DNA of 64,000 nucleotides, taken from Streptomyces spinosus. Its GTDB lineage: Bacteria; Actinomycetota; Actinomycetes; Streptomycetales; Streptomycetaceae. The stretch covers positions 496,001 through 560,000 of the forward strand of contig NZ_JAINRC010000001.1 in NCBI RefSeq assembly GCF_020400655.1. Reading direction: 5' to 3'. The translations under genes and the position numbers were made by a program. The notes below the pieces were generated by a model. That model searched no databases. It had not been told where the DNA came from and was given only the letters and a program-made list of their open reading frames with translations. Shown here one piece after another: positions 7,474-16,738 of the stretch (its first letter is position 1; the number at the start of each line of letters is the position of its first letter).

Positions 7474-8496
7474 TCAGCCGGCGGTCACGCGCCGCTCCGC
7501 CTCGTCGGCCAGTCGGACCAGATCGGCGACGGGCAGCGACCCTGCCGCCCGGTGCTCCCGGGCGAACCGGTTGGCGAGGACTTGCAGCAGTTCGTTGAGC
7601 GGGGTGGGGACGCCGTGCAGCCGGCCGAGCAGGACGATCTCGCCGTTGAGGTAGTCCGCCTCGATGGTGCCGGTGCCCCGGACGAGGGACTGCCAGGAGG
7701 AGCCGCCGCCGCGCGGGGCGCCGTCCAGCGGGACCAGGGTGACCTTGTCGCCGCGGGCCGCGCGCTGCTCCTCCGCGCCGGCGTACGGGATGCCGGCGGC
7801 GTCCAGCACGGCCTCCCCCTCGGCCCGCACGCGCGCGAACAGGGCCCGCGCCTCCTCACCTGCCACCGGCCCGCTGACCGCTTCGAGCGCGTTGCCGAGG
7901 TTCCCGAGGAGCTTGGCGTACTGCCAGCGCGCCACGTCGGGCACCACCGGCGCCTCGAAGTGGGCGTCCGCGAGGTCGGCGGCGATCCGGCGCGCGGTGT
8001 CGTCGGTGCCGTGCGGGACGCGGCCGAGGTGCAGGATGCCGGTGAGCGGGCTGCCCGCGGCGCGGACGACGCCGGGCTCCACGAAGGTCGACGGCAGCCA
8101 GACGCAGACGCCGTACACGTGCCGGAAGCGGCGCAGCGCCAGCCGGCCGCTCTCCACGCCGTTCTGCAGGCAGACCAGCGGCAGCAGTTCGGCCGCGGTG
8201 CCGCCGCCGGCGACGGGCACGTCACCCCAGGCGTCCAGGGCGGCCACGGTGTCCTGGGTCTTCACGGCGAGGACGAGGACGTCGTCGGCGCGCAGTTCGC
8301 CGAGCGGTCCCGGCCCGTCGACGGCGGGCAGCCGGTACGTCGACTCGCCCTGCGGAACCCGCAGTCGCAGTCCGTGCTCGCGCAGGGCTGCCAGGTGCGG
8401 GCCCCGGGCGACCAGGACGACCTCCCGGCCGGCCTGGGCGAGCCGCCCGCCGACGGTACCGCCGACGGCGCCGGCCCCGATGATGACGTAGCGCAT
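7474..8496 (-). CDS. 2-dehydropantoate 2-reductase family protein (ApbA/PanE)
   Basis: The 340-residue protein begins MRYVIIGAGAVGGTVGGRL, the Rossmann glycine motif GxGxxG of NADPH-dependent ketopantoate reductases. The conserved KxxxN region (YAKLLGNLGNALEAV) and the C-terminal helical domain are present. Ketopantoate reductases convert 2-dehydropantoate to pantoate for coenzyme A. Streptomyces genomes hold several paralogues, so the substrate here is uncertain. I chose the ATG at 8496 because the glycine motif follows directly; a GTG at 8514 would add six residues. No pantothenate gene lies nearby, and it is transcribed away from the exporter gene. Confidence 0.85.
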   Translation of the reverse strand: MRYVIIGAGAVGGTVGGRLAQAGREVVLVARGPHLAALREHGLRLRVPQGESTYRLPAVDGPGPLGELRADDVLVLAVKTQDTVAALDAWGDVPVAGGGTAAELLPLVCLQNGVESGRLALRRFRHVYGVCVWLPSTFVEPGVVRAAGSPLTGILHLGRVPHGTDDTARRIAADLADAHFEAPVVPDVARWQYAKLLGNLGNALEAVSGPVAGEEARALFARVRAEGEAVLDAAGIPYAGAEEQRAARGDKVTLVPLDGAPRGGGSSWQSLVRGTGTIEADYLNGEIVLLGRLHGVPTPLNELLQVLANRFAREHRAAGSLPVADLVRLADEAERRVTAG

Positions 8497-8775
8497 GGGC
8501 GAAGCCTCGCACACGCCTCGGGCCCGGCGGCGCCCGGCTGGGCGTGGGCCGGGCCGGGCGAAGCTCCGGCGGACCGGGCACCGCGTCCCTGAGAGCCGCC
8601 CCCGAGAACCGGCGATAGATGTAAGGGGCCGCCGTCCTCCCCAGCGGTGATCCGGGCCCCGCGCGGTTCACCGGGCAGTACGACGAGATGGCTTTATCCC
8701 GCCCCTACCGTCGGACAGGAGCAAGGAGACGTGGCGGCAGGGGGCCGTCACCGCACACGAGGGGGCAGACCCGTC

Positions 8776-11019
8776 ATGGGGAACACAGAGGTGCGGGTGC
8801 GGGGGCTGGCCGCCCGCGCCGGCGGCTGGAGCGCCCGGCACCGCTGGGCGGCCGTCGGCATATGGGTGTTGTTCGTCGTCCTGGCGATGGGCCTCGGCTC
8901 GGCCGCCGGCCGGGTCGACGTGAACGAGAGCGACCAGCTCAAGGGCGAGACGCACACCGCCGCGACGATCATCGACGACGCCGGGATCAAGGAGCCGGCC
9001 GGGGAGACGGTCCTCGTCCAGTCGAAGGACGCCGGCGTCAGGGCCACCAGCCCGCAGTTCCGCGCGGCCGTCGCCGACGTGGTCCGGGCCGTCCGGGGCA
9101 CCGGCGAGGTGACGGACGTGACCTCGCCGTACGACACGCACACCGTCTCCCGGGACGGCCGCAGCGCGCTGGTCCGGTTCGACGTGCGCGGTGACGCGGA
9201 GACGGCCGCCGACCGGATCGAGCCGGTGCTCGAGGCCGTCGCCGGGGTGCAGAAGGACCACGGCACGCTGCGGATCGAGGAGATCGGCGGCGCCAGCATG
9301 CAGAAGCAGTACAAGGACGCCTTCGGGGACGACTTCCAGCAGGCCGAGTACTCGGCGGTGCCGGTGGCCCTCGGCATCCTGCTGATCGCGTTCGGCGCGC
9401 TGGTGGCCGCGCTGCTGCCGGTGGCCCTCGCGATCACCGCGATCATGGCGACGATGGGCCTGATGGGCCTGGTCAGCCACCTCCAGCCGATGAGCGACAC
9501 CGCCAACTCCGTGATGCTGCTGGTCGGTATGGCCGTCGGTGTCGACTACTGCCTGTTCTACCTGCGCCGCGAGCGCGAGGAGCGGACGGCCGGCCGGGAC
9601 GCCGGCACCGCCCTGCGGATCGCCGCCGCGACCAGCGGCCGGGCGATCATCGTCTCCGGTGTCACGGTGTGCGTGGCGATGGCGGGCATGCTGTTCACCG
9701 GGCTCGCCGAGTTCGAGGCGATGGGCCTGGCCTCGCTGATGGTGGTGGCGGTCGCCATGGTCGGCTCGGTGACGGTGCTGCCCGCGCTGCTGTCGCTGCT
9801 CGGCGAGCGGGTCGAGAAGGGACGGCTTCCGTTCCTGGGCCGCCGCAAGCGCGCGGGGAACGGCGACAGCCGGTTCTGGACGGCCGTGCTGCGGGGTGTG
9901 CTCGCCAAGCCGCTGGTCTCGGTCGTCGTCGCGGCCGGCGCGCTGCTGGCGGTCGCCGCGCCCGCGCTCGGCATGAAGACCCAGCAGCTCACCCTGGACC
10001 AGGAGTTCGGCGACTCGCTGCCGATCGTGCAGACGTACAACCGCGTCAACGACGCCTTCCCGGGCGGCAGCGAACCGGCCCAGGTCGTCGTCAAGGCCAA
10101 GGACGTCAACGCCCCCGAAGTCCGCCGGGCCCTGGCCGGCTTCAAGCGGCAGGCGGTCGCCTCGGGTGCCTCGCGCGGCCCGGTCGACGTCAAGCTGTAC
10201 GACGCCCGGAACGTGGCCCTGGTGTCCGTGCCGCTGGTCGGCGGCTCCGACATGGACCGGGCGACACGGAGCCTGGAGAAGCTGCGCGACGAGGTGCGGC
10301 CCGCCACGCTCGGCAAGGTCGACGGCGTGCAGGCACCGGTGACCGGGCAGGTCGCGGGCAACCACGACTTCAACGACCAGCTCATGGGCTCCGTCGTCCC
10401 GGTCTTCGTGTTCGTGGTCGTCTTCGCCTTCCTGCTGATGCTGCTGTCGTTCCGCTCGCTGACCGTCGCGGTCACGTCGATCGTGCTCAACCTGCTGTCG
10501 GTGGCCGCCGCCTACGGCATCCTCGTCGCCGTCTTCCAGCACGGCTGGGGCGCCTCGCTGGTGGGCGCGGAGGGCGTCGGCGCGATCGTCACCTGGCTGC
10601 CGCTGTTCCTCTTCGTGATCCTGTTCGGGCTGTCGATGGACTACCACGTGTTCGTGGTCTCCCGGATCCGCGAGGCCCGGATGCGCGGCCGTACGACGAA
10701 GGACGCGATCCGGCACGGCGTGGTCACCACGGCCGGGGTCGTGACCAGCGCCGCGGTCATCATGGTCGCCGTGTTCGCGATCTTCGGCACGCTCTCCATG
10801 CAGTCCATGAAGCAGATGGGCGTGGGCCTGGCCGCGGCGGTCCTGATCGACGCCACGGTCATCCGCGGAGTGCTGCTGCCGGCGGTGATGGCGCTGCTCG
10901 GCGAGCGCAACTGGTACCTGCCCAAGTGGCTGCACCGCCTGCCGGACCTCACCCACGACGAGACCCCGGAGCCGGTGGCGGCGCCGGTGCCCGACCGGGG
11001 CGAGCGGCTGACCGTCTGA
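8776..11019 (+). CDS. MMPL-family RND transporter
   Basis: The 747-residue membrane protein has the duplicated MmpL architecture: a first helix near residues 29-46, an extracytoplasmic loop, a bundle of five helices, and the same again. Each bundle carries the Asp-Tyr pair used for proton coupling, GVDYCLFYLRRE in the first half and SMDYHVFVVSRIREAR in the second. Such proteins export lipids, pigments or other hydrophobic metabolites using the proton gradient. The ATG at 8776 was preferred to in-frame upstream codons because a basic cytoplasmic leader then precedes the first helix. It stands alone and ends at a strong terminator. No regulator or biosynthetic gene adjoins it, so its cargo is unknown. 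Confidence 0.9.
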   Translation: MGNTEVRVRGLAARAGGWSARHRWAAVGIWVLFVVLAMGLGSAAGRVDVNESDQLKGETHTAATIIDDAGIKEPAGETVLVQSKDAGVRATSPQFRAAVADVVRAVRGTGEVTDVTSPYDTHTVSRDGRSALVRFDVRGDAETAADRIEPVLEAVAGVQKDHGTLRIEEIGGASMQKQYKDAFGDDFQQAEYSAVPVALGILLIAFGALVAALLPVALAITAIMATMGLMGLVSHLQPMSDTANSVMLLVGMAVGVDYCLFYLRREREERTAGRDAGTALRIAAATSGRAIIVSGVTVCVAMAGMLFTGLAEFEAMGLASLMVVAVAMVGSVTVLPALLSLLGERVEKGRLPFLGRRKRAGNGDSRFWTAVLRGVLAKPLVSVVVAAGALLAVAAPALGMKTQQLTLDQEFGDSLPIVQTYNRVNDAFPGGSEPAQVVVKAKDVNAPEVRRALAGFKRQAVASGASRGPVDVKLYDARNVALVSVPLVGGSDMDRATRSLEKLRDEVRPATLGKVDGVQAPVTGQVAGNHDFNDQLMGSVVPVFVFVVVFAFLLMLLSFRSLTVAVTSIVLNLLSVAAAYGILVAVFQHGWGASLVGAEGVGAIVTWLPLFLFVILFGLSMDYHVFVVSRIREARMRGRTTKDAIRHGVVTTAGVVTSAAVIMVAVFAIFGTLSMQSMKQMGVGLAAAVLIDATVIRGVLLPAVMALLGERNWYLPKWLHRLPDLTHDETPEPVAAPVPDRGERLTV

Positions 11020-11034
11020 TTCCGGCCGGTGCCG

Positions 11035-11073
11035 CAGGGCCCGCCGGCTCCCGCTGGGAGCCGGCGGGCCCTG
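11035..11073 (+). terminator. Strong hairpin terminator after the MMPL gene
   Basis: Eighteen perfect base pairs (11035-11052 with 11056-11073, arm CAGGGCCCGCCGGCTCCC) enclose a three-base loop, 15 bases after the stop. No T-run follows, as is usual in Streptomyces. Confidence 0.88.
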
Positions 11074-11198
11074 TCCGTGCTCCTGTTCCCACGGATGAGC
11101 AACCGCATGGACAGGCGGGGTCTGCTCAGGGGCGCCGGCCGTGCCCGCGGCGGTGGTGCCGGCCGCCGCACCCGCCCGCGCTGCGAGGCGCGGTGCCA

Positions 11199-11229
11199 GG
11201 GCCCGCGAGCCCGGCGTCATCCGAAGGGA
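11199..11229. repeat. 31-bp gene-end element, copy 1
   Basis: It begins GGGCCCGCGAGCCCGGCGTC and continues ATCCGAAGGGA. The last 13 bases overlap the 3' end of the glycosyltransferase gene. Two other copies are at 16703 and 50095. Confidence 0.55.
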
Positions 11230-12440
11230 AGGTCCCGACTCCGGCGGTGGCCCGGCAGTTCCGCCTCGATGAGGTCGGCCGCCCGCCGGGTGCCGCCCTC
11301 CTGGGCCATCTCCGCCTGCACCTCCTTGAGCCGGCGCGCGACCTCCGGGTCGTCCACCAGGGCGAGCGCGGCCTCGCGGAGGCGGTCGGCGGTGGCCTCC
11401 TCGGCGGGCAGGTGCCGGGCGACCCCGAGCTTCTGGAGCATGTCGGCGTTGCCGAACTGGTCGACGGCCTGCGGTACGGCGACCATCGGCGTCCCGGTCG
11501 CCAGCCCCTCCTGGCTGCCGCCGGCGCCCGCGTGCGTGACGAACAGGTCGGCCTGCCGCAGGATCGCCAGCTGCGGCACCCAGTCGCGCACCTCGACCCG
11601 GGCCGGTACGTCGCCCAGTTCGGCGCGGGTCACGTGCCGGCCGACCTGGAGGACGACATGCCAGCCGGGCAGGTCGCCGAAGGCGCGCGCGCACTCCCGG
11701 TAGAAGGCGGGCTGCTTGGTGAAGGCCGAGCCGAGCGAGACCAGGACGACCTTCTCCGCACCGGCGGGCCGCTGCCAGTCGCCCTGGTCGGCGCGGTCGC
11801 CCTGGCAGGCGCCGACGAAGGTGTACACGCGCTCGTCCACCCGGTCGGCGTGGGGCTGGAGCGCCTTCGGGATGAGCACGAGGGAGCGCGCGGGGTGGCC
11901 GGCGAAGGAGTCCGGGTCCTGGCTGATCCCGTTCTCCGCCAGCCAGGCCGTGAACCGGGCGTAGTAAGCCCGTCCGCGCTCGGTCTTCCTCGGCTCGGCC
12001 CACATCGGCTCGGCGACCTCCTCCTCGTAGCCCTCCCAGGCGACGAGGTTCGGCGAGAGCGAGATCGCCGGGACGCCCCAGCGGTGGGCCAGGACCCGGG
12101 CCGCGTAGGAGGTGATGTCGTACAGGACGAGGTCCGGGACGTCGTCGGCGTAGGCCTCGACGAGCTGGGGGAGCGCCTGGACGGCGTTGTCCAGGAACGG
12201 TTCCACGTTGTCGAGCAGGGTGGTCCCCCAGGCCTCCGGGTCGGCGTCCGGGCCCGGCAGGGTGGAGGTGTAGGGCACGGGCCGGGCCCCGGTGGCGGCG
12301 ACCTTCCCGGCGAAGACGGGCGGGATGGCGTAGGTGACGCGGTGTCCCCGGGCGACGAGTTCACGGATCACCTCCAGGCTGGGGTTCACGTGGCCGTGGG
12401 CGGCGACGGAGAACATGGCGATGTGGGCGGGTGCGGTCAT
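11217..12440 (-). CDS. mgt: Macrolide-inactivating glycosyltransferase (OleD/Mgt type, GT1)
   Basis: The 407-residue protein follows OleD of S. antibioticus almost throughout: [20 protein letters not shown] at the N-terminus with the catalytic His of [22 protein letters not shown] in the middle, and the UDP-sugar motif [20 protein letters not shown] with [13 protein letters not shown]. OleD and Mgt enzymes move glucose from UDP-glucose to the 2'-hydroxyl of macrolide sugars and so inactivate them in the cytoplasm. No macrolide cluster adjoins, so the role is probably defence against foreign macrolides or general xenobiotic glucosylation. Its promoter carries a 14-bp palindrome (see 12448-12477), which suggests repression by a TetR-like protein and induction by ligand. 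The transcript may be leaderless. Confidence 0.92.
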   Translation of the reverse strand: MTAPAHIAMFSVAAHGHVNPSLEVIRELVARGHRVTYAIPPVFAGKVAATGARPVPYTSTLPGPDADPEAWGTTLLDNVEPFLDNAVQALPQLVEAYADDVPDLVLYDITSYAARVLAHRWGVPAISLSPNLVAWEGYEEEVAEPMWAEPRKTERGRAYYARFTAWLAENGISQDPDSFAGHPARSLVLIPKALQPHADRVDERVYTFVGACQGDRADQGDWQRPAGAEKVVLVSLGSAFTKQPAFYRECARAFGDLPGWHVVLQVGRHVTRAELGDVPARVEVRDWVPQLAILRQADLFVTHAGAGGSQEGLATGTPMVAVPQAVDQFGNADMLQKLGVARHLPAEEATADRLREAALALVDDPEVARRLKEVQAEMAQEGGTRRAADLIEAELPGHRRSRDLPFG

Positions 12441-12447
12441 GCCGGGC

Positions 12448-12477
12448 AGGCTAGACGAGACGAGACGTCTCGTTCAA
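12448..12477 (-). promoter_or_regulatory. Promoter and palindromic operator of the glycosyltransferase gene
   Basis: On the minus strand TTGAAC (12477-12472), an 18-bp spacer and TAGCCT (12453-12448) form a promoter. Transcription should begin at about the start codon (12440), so the message is probably leaderless. The perfect palindrome ACGAGACGTCTCGT (12460-12473) fills most of the spacer and touches the -35 box, an arrangement suited to a repressor. Confidence 0.65.
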
Positions 12478-12546
12478 TCGGTTTCCCGTCCGGTACGACG
12501 GTGTGCGGGAGGCCGGACCGGGCCGCTTCCGGGCCCGTGGCCGCGC

Positions 12547-13845
12547 TCAGCGCTGGTAGCGGGCCAGCACCAGGTTGCCGTCTCTCTCCAGGCGGCGGCG
12601 CAGTTCGGCGAGGCCGATGGCTCCGCTGTAGTACTCCTGGTAGGCCGGGGTGGCGACCTTGTCCTTCCACTCGGGGTAGCCGCGCACGGACTGGGCGGGC
12701 GCCGGGCGCAGCCGGGACGCGAGGGCGGTGCCGGTGGCCCAGCCGTTCTCCGTGGTGTGCAGGGCCGGGTCCTTCAGGGCCTCGGTGCCGGTGGGCAGCA
12801 TCCAGTCGCCGAGGGCGAGGCGGACCATGTTCCGGGGCCGCAACAGGAAGTCGATGAACGCGACCGCCTCCTTCTTGTGCGGGCAGTCGGCCGAGACGGA
12901 CAGCGTCTGCGGGCTGACCCCCTGGGTGAGCCCGTCGGCGCCCGCCGGTGCGGGCAGCACCTCCCAGCGGAAGCCCTCGGGAGCCTGCTGCGCGATCTGC
13001 TGGCGGTAGGAGAAGCCCAGCGGGACCATCGCGTACCGGCCGCCGAAGAAACCCGGCAGCGTGTCCGAGCCGCCGCTGCCCAGCGTGGAGGCGGGCGCGC
13101 TGTGGTCGACGGCGACCTGGTCGTGCACGGTGCGCGGTACGACCGCGTCCCCGGCCGTGAACCGCACGGTGACCTTCCCGTCCGCGCCCCGGTGGAACAG
13201 CCGCCCGCCCGCCGACAGGGACAGGTTGAGCGTGGCGGAGACGGGCTCCTTCAGCGGCCAGGCCACGCCGTACCGACCGGGCCCGCTGAGCCGCTTGGCC
13301 ACCTGCCGGAACTCCGCCCAGCTCCAGGGGTGTTCCGGTGTCGGTATGCGCACCCGGGCCGCGCGCAGCCGGTCCGCGTTCGCGATCAGGACACGGGGCT
13401 CCTGGAGGAACGGCACGCCGTAGACGCCGTTCCCGAAGGCGGCCGCATCCCAGCTGCTCTCGGGTATGCCGGACCTGAGCCGGGCGGGCAGCAGGCCGGT
13501 CAGGTCGGCGAGGTAGCCGCCGTGGGCGAAGTCGGCGAGGTCGTCGGAGGCGTCGTGGACGATGTCGGGGGCCTCACCGCCCTCGAAGGAGGTGAGCAGC
13601 TGGTCGTGCACGCTGTCCCAGCTGCCCTGGACGTACTCGACCCTGACGTCCGGGTGGGACGCGTTCCACTCCTTCACCAGCTCCTTGTTGGCGGTGACGG
13701 ACTCCTGCTGCCAGGCCAGGGACTGGAAGCGCAGGGTGATCGGACCGCCGTCCGTCCGGCCGCCCGGGGAGCAGCCCGCGAGGAGCAGCAGGAGCACGAC
13801 CAGTGCCACGGCGCCCCTGGTCCGCACCGGCTCTTCCGCGCCCAT
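12547..13845 (-). CDS. ABC transporter sugar-binding lipoprotein (family 1)
   Basis: The 432-residue protein has a lipoprotein signal ending in LLLAGC (C25), so it is anchored outside the membrane. The rest is a type-1 extracellular solute-binding protein: ITLRFQSLAWQQES, EWNASHPDVRVEYVQGSWD, APDIVHDASDDLADF and GFSYRQQIAQQ match the fold of sugar-binding proteins. It is the last gene of a three-gene importer. Its ATG overlaps the permease stop (TGATG). The start is fixed by this overlap and by the lipobox distance. The ligand, probably a sugar or oligosaccharide, cannot be told from sequence. Confidence 0.9.
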   Translation of the reverse strand: MGAEEPVRTRGAVALVVLLLLLAGCSPGGRTDGGPITLRFQSLAWQQESVTANKELVKEWNASHPDVRVEYVQGSWDSVHDQLLTSFEGGEAPDIVHDASDDLADFAHGGYLADLTGLLPARLRSGIPESSWDAAAFGNGVYGVPFLQEPRVLIANADRLRAARVRIPTPEHPWSWAEFRQVAKRLSGPGRYGVAWPLKEPVSATLNLSLSAGGRLFHRGADGKVTVRFTAGDAVVPRTVHDQVAVDHSAPASTLGSGGSDTLPGFFGGRYAMVPLGFSYRQQIAQQAPEGFRWEVLPAPAGADGLTQGVSPQTLSVSADCPHKKEAVAFIDFLLRPRNMVRLALGDWMLPTGTEALKDPALHTTENGWATGTALASRLRPAPAQSVRGYPEWKDKVATPAYQEYYSGAIGLAELRRRLERDGNLVLARYQR

Positions 13846-14678
13846 CAGCTCTTCACCGCCCCGGCGAGCAGGCCGCCCGTGATCCGCCGCTGGACGAGCG
13901 CGAAGACGGCCACGGAGGGCAGGGTCGCGAGGAAGGCGGCGGCGGCGAGCGGGCCGAGATCGGCCACGCCCTCGGCGCCGATGAAGTGGGTCAGGATCAC
14001 CGGCAGGGTCTGCCTCTCCGGGCTCTTGAGCAGCACCAGCGCGAAGAAGAACTCGTTCCACGCGGTGACGAACGCGAACAGGGCCGTAGCCGCGATGCCG
14101 GGTGCCAGCAGCGGCGCCGTCACCGACACGAGCGTTCTCAGCCGCCCGGCGCCGTCCACGGCCGCCGCCTCCTCCAGTTCGGCGGGCACCGCCCGGACGT
14201 GCCCGGTGAGCATCCACAGCGCGAACGGCAGCGCCCACACCACGTACACCAGCACCAGCCCGGTCAGGGAGTCGACCAGCCGCAGGTTCTTCAGCACCAG
14301 GAACAGCGGGATGATCACCAGCACGAAGGGGAACGCCTGGCTGACCACCACCCACCCCGTGGCGGCCCGGGTGAGCCGGGAGCGGTGCCGGGCCATGACG
14401 TAGGCCGTCGGGGTCGCGAGCAGCACCGCGACGACGGCCGTGCAGAGCGCCACCAGCAGGGAGTTCAGCGCGGCGTGCGCCAGCGGCTGCTCCGCGAACG
14501 CCTGCCGGACATTGGCCAGGGTGGGGTGGCGCGGGATCCAGGTGGGGTGCGGGCCGCCCAGCTCGCGGGGGGACTTGAGCGCGGTGGACAGCAGCCACAG
14601 CAAGGGGAAGGCCAGGAAGAGCAGGTAGCCGAGGAGGGCGGCGTACTGTCCGGCGCGGGCGGCGCGGCGGGGCCTCAC
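13845..14678 (-). CDS. ABC sugar transporter permease (MalG type)
   Basis: This 277-residue inner-membrane protein has six predicted helices and the cytoplasmic EAA loop EEAAAVDGAGRLRTL (about 169-183), which docks on the ATPase. The start is GTG at 14678, overlapping the upstream permease stop as GTGA. It pairs with the next permease to form the channel of a carbohydrate importer. Confidence 0.9.
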   Translation of the reverse strand: MRPRRAARAGQYAALLGYLLFLAFPLLWLLSTALKSPRELGGPHPTWIPRHPTLANVRQAFAEQPLAHAALNSLLVALCTAVVAVLLATPTAYVMARHRSRLTRAATGWVVVSQAFPFVLVIIPLFLVLKNLRLVDSLTGLVLVYVVWALPFALWMLTGHVRAVPAELEEAAAVDGAGRLRTLVSVTAPLLAPGIAATALFAFVTAWNEFFFALVLLKSPERQTLPVILTHFIGAEGVADLGPLAAAAFLATLPSVAVFALVQRRITGGLLAGAVKS

Positions 14679-15646
14679 GCCTCCTCACCGCCCCGCAGCC
14701 GGCCTGCCAGGAATACCGCGAGCAGCACCGCGACCACCGCGACGAGCACGCAGCCCATCGCCGCCGCGTAGCCGAACTGGCCGTAACGGAAGGCCTCTTC
14801 GTAGGCGAAGAGCATCGGCAGCCGGGTCTTCCCGCCGGGTCCGCCGTTCGTGAGCACGTAGACCAGGGCGAAGGAGTTGAGGTTCCAGATGAGGTTGAGC
14901 GCGGTGATGGCGAGGGCCACCGGTCTGAGCGCGGGCCAGGTGACGGTGCGGAAGCGGCGCCAGGCGCCCGCCCCGTCGACCGCCGCGGCCTCGTGGAGTT
15001 CACGCGGGACGTTCTGCAGTCCGGCGAGCAGGGCGACCGTGGTCTGCGGCAGGCCCGCCCAGACGCCGACGACGATCACCGCGGGCAGCGCGGTGGCCAG
15101 GCCGCTCAGCCAGTCCCGGCCGGTGCCGAGGCCGAGGTCGCGCAGGGTTTCGTTGAGGACGCCGGCGTCCGGGTTGTAGACGAGGCGCCACATGATGCCG
15201 ACGACGACCTCGGGCATCGCCCAGGGCACGATCGCGAGGGCGCGGGCCAGGCCGCGCAGGCGTAAGTCCGCGTTCAGCAGGAGGGCCAGGCCGAGCGCCA
15301 GCAGGAACTGCGGCACGGTCACGCCGGCCGCCCAGACCAGGCCGATGCGGAACGACTCCCAGAACAGGGTGTCGTGCAGCAGGTCCCGGAAGTTCAGGGC
15401 GCCGATCCACCGGGTGGCGGACGTGCGGCCGGACTGGGCGTCGGTGAAGGCCAGCCCGATGCCGTAGAGCAGCGGGCCGACGCTGAGCAGGAGGACCGGC
15501 ACGAGGGCGGGCAGGACCAGGAACCAGGCGCCGTGATCGGCGACGCGGCGACCGGCCGGCCGCCGTGCTCCGGCCGGTGGTGTCCGCGCTTCGACCGCTG
15601 CTGTCACGGAATCAGCCCCTTTGCCCGCTCCGGTTGGCGTGTTCAT
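14675..15646 (-). CDS. ABC sugar transporter permease (MalF type), contains a TTA codon
   Basis: The 323-residue first gene of the operon encodes six helices after a 40-residue cytoplasmic leader, with the EAA loop HEAAAVDGAGAWRRF. The start is the ATG at 15646. Leucine in NADLRLRG is encoded by TTA (TAA at 15263-15265 on the + strand), the codon read only by the bldA tRNA. Translation of the whole coupled operon could therefore depend on bldA and be delayed to late growth. No ATPase gene is in the operon. In Streptomyces such importers usually share the ATPase MsiK encoded elsewhere. Confidence 0.88.
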   Translation of the reverse strand: MNTPTGAGKGADSVTAAVEARTPPAGARRPAGRRVADHGAWFLVLPALVPVLLLSVGPLLYGIGLAFTDAQSGRTSATRWIGALNFRDLLHDTLFWESFRIGLVWAAGVTVPQFLLALGLALLLNADLRLRGLARALAIVPWAMPEVVVGIMWRLVYNPDAGVLNETLRDLGLGTGRDWLSGLATALPAVIVVGVWAGLPQTTVALLAGLQNVPRELHEAAAVDGAGAWRRFRTVTWPALRPVALAITALNLIWNLNSFALVYVLTNGGPGGKTRLPMLFAYEEAFRYGQFGYAAAMGCVLVAVVAVLLAVFLAGRLRGGEEA

Positions 15647-15783
15647 GTTCGTGAAGGCCCGGTACCCCGTCAAGGGACCGCGCACGACGGCCGGGGCCGC
15701 GCCCGGTGCCCGGCCCGGGTCAGTGCGAGACTGACCGGGGACCGGACAGACACGGCACGGGAAGACGGCACGGAGGCAGGACG

Positions 15784-16647
15784 ATGGACGAGGCACGCGC
15801 GCGGGACGTACTGGCCGCGGCGGGAGTGCTGCCGGACCCGGCCCGGGACGCGCGGCTCCTGGCCCTCGGCGAGAACGCGGTGTTCGCGGCCGGCGGCCTG
15901 GTGGTGAAGGTGGGCCGGGACGCGGAGCTGCTGGGGCGGGCCGAGCGCGAACTGGCCGTCGCCGGCTGGCTGGCCGAGGCGGGCGTGCCGGCGGTCCGGG
16001 CGGCCGAGCCGAAGCCGCTGCTGGTGGACGGCCACCCGGTGACCGTGTGGCACCGGCTGCCGGATCCCGTACGGTCGGCCGAGCCCCGGGACCTGGCCGT
16101 CCTGCTGCGCGGGGTGCACGCACTGCCCTCTCCCCCCTTCGGACTGCCGCCCCGCGATCTGCTGGACGGTGTGGAACGCTGGCTGCGGCTCGCGGGCGAC
16201 GCGATCGACCCCGAGGACGCGGCCTTCCTGCGTGCGCGCCGCGACGGTTTCGCCGCCCAGGCGGCGGCGCTGACGCCGCGTCTGACACCAGGGCCGATCC
16301 ACGGGGACGCGCTGCCGCGCAATGTGCACATTGGGCCGGACGGGCCGGTCCTGGTCGACCTGGAGACCTTCGCCGCCGATCTGCGCGAGCACGACCTGGT
16401 CGTCATGGCCCTCTCCCGCGACCGCTACGGGCTGCCCGCCGAGGCGTACGACTCCTTCACCGAGGCGTACGGATGGGATGTGCGGGAGTGGGAGGGCTGC
16501 GCGGTCCTGCGCGGCGCCCGGGAGACGGCGAGCTGCGCGTGGGTGGCCCAGCACGCGCCGTCCAACCCCAAGGCGCTGGCCGAGTTCCGGCGCCGGGTCG
16601 CGTCGCTGCGGGACGGGGACGCGACGGTGCGGTGGTATCCCTTCTGA
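15784..16647 (+). CDS. Aminoglycoside phosphotransferase-family kinase
   Basis: The 287-residue protein has the APH/choline-kinase fold: a nucleotide lysine in LVVKVG (K42), the Brenner motif HGDALPRN (173-180) with catalytic Asp and Asn, and the metal-binding Asp of VLVDLETF (192). Family members phosphorylate small hydroxyl compounds; the substrate here is unknown and antibiotic resistance should not be assumed. The ATG at 15784 follows GGAGGCAGGACG. It is transcribed away from the sugar importer, so it might phosphorylate the imported compound, but that is only a guess from position. Confidence 0.85.
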   Translation: MDEARARDVLAAAGVLPDPARDARLLALGENAVFAAGGLVVKVGRDAELLGRAERELAVAGWLAEAGVPAVRAAEPKPLLVDGHPVTVWHRLPDPVRSAEPRDLAVLLRGVHALPSPPFGLPPRDLLDGVERWLRLAGDAIDPEDAAFLRARRDGFAAQAAALTPRLTPGPIHGDALPRNVHIGPDGPVLVDLETFAADLREHDLVVMALSRDRYGLPAEAYDSFTEAYGWDVREWEGCAVLRGARETASCAWVAQHAPSNPKALAEFRRRVASLRDGDATVRWYPF

Positions 16648-16702
16648 GGGTGCCCCGGGACTCCGAGGGCGCCCCCGGAGGCGGCTGCTGTCCGCCACGA
16701 CG

Positions 16703-16733
16703 GGGCCCGCGGGCCCGGCATGATCCGAACGAG
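16703..16733. repeat. 31-bp gene-end element, copy 2
   Basis: It lies between two converging genes. Its first 14 bases, GGGCCCGCGGGCCC, are a perfect palindrome that can form a short hairpin. CGGCATGATCCGAACGAG follows. The copies at 11199 and 50095 agree at most positions. Confidence 0.6.
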
Positions 16734-16738
16734 AGGCC

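Noticed and set aside
8668..12003. An 1111-codon minus-strand frame opposite the MMPL gene
   Set aside because: It is antisense to a transporter with full motifs, and its product is His/Arg/Gln-rich with no fold.
11217..12440. A macrolide biosynthetic cluster around the glycosyltransferase
   Set aside because: No polyketide synthase or deoxysugar genes are nearby; the enzyme is of the resistance type.
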